Shown in pieces: positions 8,272-12,748 of a stretch of DNA of 12,748 nucleotides. Each line of letters starts with the position of its first letter. Within the stretch, counting starts at the first letter, position 1. The position numbers and the translations under genes are program-made. The notes below the pieces were generated by a model. It saw only the letters and a program-made list of their open reading frames with translations. It did not search any database and had not been told where the DNA came from. The DNA comes from Chthoniobacterales bacterium (GTDB taxonomy: Bacteria; Verrucomicrobiota; Verrucomicrobiia; Chthoniobacterales; UBA10450): assembly GCA_013695905.1 (NCBI GenBank), contig JACCZQ010000166.1, forward strand, positions 1-12,748. The letters are read 5' to 3'.

Positions 8272-9696
8272 CTACACGTCGAAATACATGGCGAACTCGT
8301 AGGGGTGCGGGCGGAGCCGGAGGGTATCGTATTCCTTCTGCTTCAGCTCGATCCAGTTGTCGATGAAGTCGCTGTTGAAGACGTCGCCCTTGAGCAGGAA
8401 CTGGTGATCGTCCTTCAGCGCGCGAAGCGCCCCGCCTAACGAGTCGGGGACGCTCGGCACCTGCGCCAGTTCTTCGGGCGGGAGTTCGTAGAGGTTTTTG
8501 TCGAGCGGATCGCCGGGATCGATGCGGTTCTGGATTCCATCGAGGCCGGCGAGGAGCAGCGCGCTGAAGGCGATGTAGGGATTGGCGGCGGGATCGGGGG
8601 TGCGGAACTCGACCCGCTTCGCTTTCGGGTTCGCGGAGTAGGTGGGAATGCGGATGGCGGCGGAACGGTTGCGCGCGGAGTAGGCGAGGTTCACCGGCGC
8701 CTCGAATCCGGGGACGAGGCGTTTGTAGCTGTTCGTGGTGGGATTGGTGAGGGCGGTGAGGGCGGGGGCGTGCCGCAGAATGCCGCCGATGAAGAAGAGC
8801 GCCATCTCGCTGAGGCCGGCGTAGCCATTGCCAGCGAAGAGCGGTTTGCCCTCTTTCCAGAGCGACATGTGCGTGTGCATGCCGGAACCGTTATCGCCGA
8901 AGAGCGGCTTCGGCATGAAGGTGACGGTTTTTCCGTGCCGCTTCGCGACGTTCCGCACGATGTATTTGTAATACTGCATCCAATCGCCCATCTGCTTCAG
9001 CGGCGCGAAGCGGATATCGATCTCGGCCTGCCCGGCGGTGGCGACTTCGTGGTGCTGCCGTTCGATCGGGATGCCGGCTTTCTCCAGCTCGAGGCACATT
9101 TCGTTCCGGATGTCCTGCTGGGTGTCGGCCGGTGAGACGGGGAAGTAGCCTTCTTTGGCGCGGATTTTGTAGCCGAGGTTCGGAAACTCTTCGCGGTCGC
9201 TGTTCCAATGGCCTTCCGCGCTGTCGACCATGTGGAAAGAGGAATTCGCGGTGTAGGAATACCGCACCTCGTCGAAGATGAAGAACTCGGCTTCCGGTCC
9301 GAAGAACGCGGTGTCGGCAATGCCGGTGCTTTGCAGGAAGGCTTCCGCTTTCTCGGCGACGCCGCGCGGGTCGCGATCGTAAGGCTCGCGCGTGATCGGA
9401 TCGACGATGGTGCAGATGAGGCTGAGGGTCGGCTCGGCGTTGAAGACATCGATCCAGGCGGTGGAAGGATCGGGAATGACGAGCATGTCGCTGGCGTTGA
9501 TGGCGCGCCAGCCGCGGATGCTGGAGCCATCGAAGCCGAGGCCTTCCGTGAAGATCTCCTCGTTATACTCGGTGAGGGTGGTGGTGAAATGCTGCCAGCT
9601 ACCGGGGAGGTCGGTGAACTTGAAATCGATCAGCTTGACCTCCTGATCCTTGATCATTTTGGTCACGTCGGCGGGTGATTTCGTGTCTTTGGCCAT
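8272..9696 (-). CDS. glnA: Glutamine synthetase, type I
   Basis: This enzyme makes glutamine from glutamate, ammonia and ATP. The 474-residue length matches bacterial GlnA dodecamer subunits. Visible motifs are [10 protein letters not shown] (54-63), [12 protein letters not shown] (131-142), the metal/glutamate-site region [13 protein letters not shown] (215-227), [11 protein letters not shown] (270-280), [17 protein letters not shown] (318-334), RIPTYS (349-354) and [12 protein letters not shown] (363-374). Tyr403 in [10 protein letters not shown] corresponds to the tyrosine adenylylated by GlnE, so the activity-switched beta subtype is likely. The start at ATG 9696 gives the usual [12 protein letters not shown]-terminus; no Shine-Dalgarno site is seen, only a pyrimidine-rich repeat. 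It lies 99 bp downstream of the P-II gene with a large inverted repeat between them. Confidence 0.97.
   Translation of the reverse strand: MAKDTKSPADVTKMIKDQEVKLIDFKFTDLPGSWQHFTTTLTEYNEEIFTEGLGFDGSSIRGWRAINASDMLVIPDPSTAWIDVFNAEPTLSLICTIVDPITREPYDRDPRGVAEKAEAFLQSTGIADTAFFGPEAEFFIFDEVRYSYTANSSFHMVDSAEGHWNSDREEFPNLGYKIRAKEGYFPVSPADTQQDIRNEMCLELEKAGIPIERQHHEVATAGQAEIDIRFAPLKQMGDWMQYYKYIVRNVAKRHGKTVTFMPKPLFGDNGSGMHTHMSLWKEGKPLFAGNGYAGLSEMALFFIGGILRHAPALTALTNPTTNSYKRLVPGFEAPVNLAYSARNRSAAIRIPTYSANPKAKRVEFRTPDPAANPYIAFSALLLAGLDGIQNRIDPGDPLDKNLYELPPEELAQVPSVPDSLGGALRALKDDHQFLLKGDVFNSDFIDNWIELKQKEYDTLRLRPHPYEFAMYFDV
8434..8443 (-). repeat. GCCTAACGAG word, copy 4
   Basis: Exact 10-mer inside glnA, again coding TCG TTA GGC (Ser-Leu-Gly) in the C-terminal part. 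Confidence 0.6.
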
Positions 9697-9708
9697 GGGT
9701 GGGTGGGT

Positions 9709-9784
9709 CGTTAAAACGTCTAAAAAGTTACATCGTTACACCGCGCGGCTGACCACCCGATGTAACGATGTAACGCTTTTAACG
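9709..9784. repeat. Interrupted inverted repeat in the P-II/glnA spacer
   Basis: The arms GTTACATCGTTACA (9727-9740) and TGTAACGATGTAAC (9761-9774) are perfect 14-bp complements around a 20-nt loop. A second outer pair, CGTTAAAA (9709-9716) and TTTTAACG (9777-9784), is also perfect. Each inner arm is itself two GTTACA/TGTAAC hexamers 8 bp apart, so there are four half-sites in all. It fills most of the 99-bp gap. It may be a regulator site, a transcript hairpin, or a dispersed intergenic repeat. Confidence 0.8.
9722..9774 (-). terminator. Possible terminator or attenuator hairpin between P-II gene and glnA
   Basis: Read on the minus strand, the 14-bp stem closes at 9727 and is followed directly by TTTTT (9726-9722), then AGACG. 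Stem plus T run is the pattern of an intrinsic terminator. The stem is only about 36% GC and the loop is long (20 nt), so termination would be partial. If it is used, glnA would need its own promoter or would be expressed below the level of the P-II gene. Confidence 0.4.
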
Positions 9785-9795
9785 ATGGAACCTGC

Positions 9796-10191
<396 letters not shown>

Positions 10192-10262
10192 TTACCAATC
10201 TCCGCGCGCCGGTGCAACCCCGAAATTTGCCGAAATCGCGCACCCCCACATCTTGTGATTTC

Positions 10263-10290
10263 TTGCCGCGCGCAGCCGCTCGCCTATACT
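10263..10290 (+). promoter_or_regulatory. Candidate dnaE promoter, close to the start codon
   Basis: TTGCCG (10263-10268) and TATACT (10285-10290) are separated by 16 bp. They match the sigma-70 consensus at 4 and 5 of 6 positions. Transcription would begin near 10297, and the dnaE ATG is at 10299, leaving almost no leader. No Shine-Dalgarno site is present to contradict this. Confidence 0.4.
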
Positions 10291-10298
10291 GCGCGTAG

Positions 10299-12748
10299 AT
10301 GCCCTCTGATTCCTTCGTTCACCTCCATCTGCACACCGAATACTCGCTGCTGGATGGGGCGATTCGGATGAAGGAGCTGATGCAGAAGGCAAAGAAATTC
10401 GGGATGCCGGCGGTGGCGATCACGGATCACGGGAACCTCTACGGCGCGATCGAATTCTACCAGGAAGCGAAGAAGGCGGGCATCAAACCGATTGTCGGCT
10501 GCGAGGCCTACATGGCGCCGGGTTCGATCAAAGATCGTCCGAATAATCAACGCGACGCGGCGTATCACTTCACGCTCCTGGCCAAGGACGAAACCGGCTA
10601 TCGCAACCTCGTAAAATTGGTTTCGAATGCCCATCTCGAGGGCATGCATTACAAGCCGCGGATCGATAAAGAAATGCTGGCGTCACACTCCGCGGGATTG
10701 ATCGGCCTGAGCGCTTGCCTGAAGGGCGAGATCAACATGGCGATTCAATCGGATAATCTCGCGAAGGCGCGGCAAAGCGCGGCCGAGTTTCGCGACATTC
10801 TCGGAGCCGACAATTTCTTCCTCGAGCTGCACGACCACGGCATCGAGGCGCAGCAGAAATGCAACGCCACGCTGCCGACGCTGGCGAAAGAGTTCGGCCT
10901 GGGATTGGTCGCAGCAAATGACGTCCATTTTCTCGAGCGCGCCCACCATGATGCCCACGATGTGATGATCTGCATCGGCACGGGGAAGATGGTGCACGAC
11001 GAACGGCGAATGCGTTACGTGCCGGAGCTGTATTTTAAATCAGCGGACGAGATGCGCGCTCTTTTTCCGGATCATCCCGACGCCATCACGAACACGCTGG
11101 AGATCGCGGAGCGTTGTCATCTGGAGCTGGAGTTTGGCGTCTCGAAATATCCGGAATATCCGGCGCCGGATGGGAAGTCGCGGGAGGCCTATCTGCGTGA
11201 GCTTTGCTACAAAGGGCTGCACGAACGCTACGGTGACCGGACCGACCGCGAGCTGATCAAGCGACTCGATTACGAACTCGACGTGCTCGAGACGACCGGC
11301 TTCGTGAGCTACTTCCTCATCGTCTGGGATTTCATCCACTACGCGAAGCAACGTGGCATCCCGGTGGGGCCGGGCCGCGGCTCGGCGGCCGGTTCGATGG
11401 TCGCTTACGTGCTGGGGATTACCGATGTCGATCCGCTGCAGTTCAACCTGCTCTTCGAACGCTTCCTAAATCCGGACCGCGTCTCGCCGCCCGATATCGA
11501 CGTCGATTTCTGCGAAGCGCGCCGGGGCGAAGTGCTTGAATACGTCCGGCAGAAATATGGGGAGCGGCGCGTCTCGCAGATCATTACCTTCGGCAAATTG
11601 AAGGCGAAGAGCGTGGTCCGCGATGTGGGGCGCGTGATCGGCCTCAGCTACGGCGAAGCGGATCGCATCGCGAAGATGATCCCGAACGAGCTGAACATCA
11701 CCCTCGCCTCCGCCGCCGACAAAACGCCGGAGCTGAAGAAGGCGATCGAGAGCGAGCCGGCCACGCGGCAGCTGTGGGATTTCGCGACGGTGCTGGAGGG
11801 GCTCTCGCGGAATGCCGGCGTCCACGCGGCGGGCGTCGTCATCGGCGATCGCGACCTCGCCGAGTACGTGCCGCTTTGCCGCGACAGTAAAGGCAACGAC
11901 GTCATTTCGCAGTTCGCGATGGGACCGCTGACCGACCTCGGGATGCTGAAGATGGACTTTCTCGGGTTGAAGACGCTGACGGTGATCGAAGACACGATCA
12001 CGCTGATTCGGCAGCGGGAGCCGGACTTCGCGATCAGCAAAATCCCGTTCGATGATCAAGCGACGTTTGCGCTGCTGAACCGCGGCGAGACGATCGGCAT
12101 TTTCCAGCTGGAATCCGGAGGAATGACGAGCCTCTGCAAAAACTTCGACGTGCAGAAGATCGACGACATCATCGCGTTGATCGCGCTCTACCGGCCGGGC
12201 CCGATGGATCTTATCCCCGACTTCATCAAGCGGAAGAAGGGTCTTACGAAGATCAAATACGAGCACCCGCTGCTCGAGGAAGTCTGCGCCGACACCTACG
12301 GGGTGATGATTTATCAGGAGCAGGTGATGGCGGCGGCGAACCGGCTGGCGGGTTACTCGTTAGGCCAGGCCGATCTGCTCCGGCGCGCGATGGGCAAGAA
12401 GGACCGCGAGAAAATGGCGGAGGAGCGGGAGACGTTCATCGCCGGCTGCGCGGAGAAGAACGGCATCGCGGAGAAGAAGGCAAACGCCATCTTCGATCTG
12501 CTGGAGAAATTTGCCGGCTACGGGTTTAACAAAAGCCACAGTGCGGCGTATGGGCTGATCAGTTACCAGACCGCTTACCTGAAGGCGAATTACCCGGTGG
12601 AGTTTATGGCCGGGTTGCTCAGCAACGAGATCAACAACACGGACAAGATTTCGATCTTGGTCGGCGAATGTAAGCGGATGGGCATTCCCATCCTGCCCCC
12701 GGATGTGAACCGCAGCAGCTTGAAGTTCGCGCCCGAAGGGAGTGGTGC
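10299..12748 (+). CDS. dnaE: DNA polymerase III subunit alpha (DnaE), C-terminus beyond window (partial)
   Basis: This is the catalytic subunit of the replicative polymerase. About 816 codons are present and the gene runs off the right edge. The N-terminal PHP domain (about 5-280) has FVHLHLHTEYSLLDG. All positions expected to bind metal look filled: His10, His12, Asp19, His44, Glu69, His90, Cys140, Asp208, His210. The palm has GPGRGSAAGSMVAY near 358-371, the catalytic pair Asp401 and Asp403 in PDIDVDF, and the third aspartate at 553 in MDFLGLKTL. Further on are IFQLESGGM, ALYRPGPM, GVMIYQEQVM, RRAMGKKD and the GYGFNKSHSAAYG block. The start ATG 10299 places the PHP motif at the usual distance. 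The beta-clamp and tau-binding regions are outside the window. Confidence 0.97.
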   Translation, partial: MPSDSFVHLHLHTEYSLLDGAIRMKELMQKAKKFGMPAVAITDHGNLYGAIEFYQEAKKAGIKPIVGCEAYMAPGSIKDRPNNQRDAAYHFTLLAKDETGYRNLVKLVSNAHLEGMHYKPRIDKEMLASHSAGLIGLSACLKGEINMAIQSDNLAKARQSAAEFRDILGADNFFLELHDHGIEAQQKCNATLPTLAKEFGLGLVAANDVHFLERAHHDAHDVMICIGTGKMVHDERRMRYVPELYFKSADEMRALFPDHPDAITNTLEIAERCHLELEFGVSKYPEYPAPDGKSREAYLRELCYKGLHERYGDRTDRELIKRLDYELDVLETTGFVSYFLIVWDFIHYAKQRGIPVGPGRGSAAGSMVAYVLGITDVDPLQFNLLFERFLNPDRVSPPDIDVDFCEARRGEVLEYVRQKYGERRVSQIITFGKLKAKSVVRDVGRVIGLSYGEADRIAKMIPNELNITLASAADKTPELKKAIESEPATRQLWDFATVLEGLSRNAGVHAAGVVIGDRDLAEYVPLCRDSKGNDVISQFAMGPLTDLGMLKMDFLGLKTLTVIEDTITLIRQREPDFAISKIPFDDQATFALLNRGETIGIFQLESGGMTSLCKNFDVQKIDDIIALIALYRPGPMDLIPDFIKRKKGLTKIKYEHPLLEEVCADTYGVMIYQEQVMAAANRLAGYSLGQADLLRRAMGKKDREKMAEERETFIAGCAEKNGIAEKKANAIFDLLEKFAGYGFNKSHSAAYGLISYQTAYLKANYPVEFMAGLLSNEINNTDKISILVGECKRMGIPILPPDVNRSSLKFAPEGSG
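12356..12365 (+). repeat. GCCTAACGAG word, copy 5 (reverse complement on plus strand)
   Basis: Exact 10-mer inside dnaE, read as CTCGTTAGGC on the plus strand, which is the coding strand here. It again encodes Ser-Leu-Gly with TTA for leucine. Confidence 0.6.

Noticed and set aside
9697..9708. GGGT repeated three times directly upstream of glnA as a G-quadruplex or Shine-Dalgarno site
   Set aside because: It has only three G runs, and on the transcribed message it reads ACCC repeats, so it is neither a quadruplex in the RNA nor a ribosome-binding site.
9727..9774. Short CRISPR-like array or transposon ends
   Set aside because: The hexamers have no unique spacers of constant length, and there is no transposase, target-site duplication or cas gene nearby.
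9697..9795. Sigma-54 promoter or GG-N10-GC element upstream of glnA
   Set aside because: I read the spacer on the minus strand and found no TGGC-N8-TTGC-like pair.
11466..12266. 266-residue minus-strand open frame inside dnaE
   Set aside because: It overlaps conserved polymerase motifs on the other strand and has Arg/His-rich composition typical of a shadow frame.

Overview
The window is a compact, GC-rich bacterial chromosome segment with short intergenic gaps, no tRNA or rRNA gene, no insertion sequence and no CRISPR array. Gene content and style (type I glutamine synthetase next to a P-II gene, single-copy TatA, PHP-type DnaE, GTG/TTG starts, few Shine-Dalgarno sites) fit a free-living Gram-negative bacterium. 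Verrucomicrobiota is my best guess, held only weakly. Most genes are housekeeping or core-metabolic; the most interesting block is the ergothioneine operon.

Region 1 (1-5028, all minus strand) reads as one tightly packed operon, transcribed right to left: a small acidic protein of unknown function, EgtB (sulfoxide synthase), EgtD (histidine trimethylase), an ABC ATPase, a fused substrate-binding/permease subunit of the OpuC/YehZ osmoprotectant family, and the start of a succinate-semialdehyde-type aldehyde dehydrogenase that runs off the left edge. Gaps are 0-7 nt, with two 4-bp ATGA overlaps. EgtD makes hercynine from histidine and EgtB adds the sulfur. The linked betaine-type transporter makes ergothioneine or hercynine plausible cargo, because the known ergothioneine importer EgtUV belongs to the same transporter family. 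Here the binding domain precedes the membrane domain.

Region 2 (5114-7119, plus strand) has an alpha/beta hydrolase and a long LOG-family (lysine decarboxylase-like Rossmann) protein. The LOG gene ends 5 nt from the end of the convergent acyl carrier protein gene.

Region 3 (7125-10134, minus strand) holds, in transcription order, the P-II protein, glutamine synthetase, a small exported beta-sandwich-like protein, TatA and an acyl carrier protein. P-II (Tyr51) and glutamine synthetase (Tyr403) both keep their nucleotidylation tyrosines, so the classical nitrogen-control cascade is likely. Between them lies a perfect 14-bp inverted repeat followed by a T run on the coding strand.

Region 4 (10299-right edge, plus strand) is dnaE, the replicative polymerase alpha subunit, truncated by the window. 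Its catalytic aspartates and a complete-looking PHP metal site are present. A promoter-like element lies so close to the start codon that a leaderless transcript is possible.

Across the window a 10-base word, GCCTAACGAG, occurs exactly four times, plus once as a 9-base match. All copies lie inside genes and in the same orientation relative to the coding strand. This is far more than expected for a word of that length.
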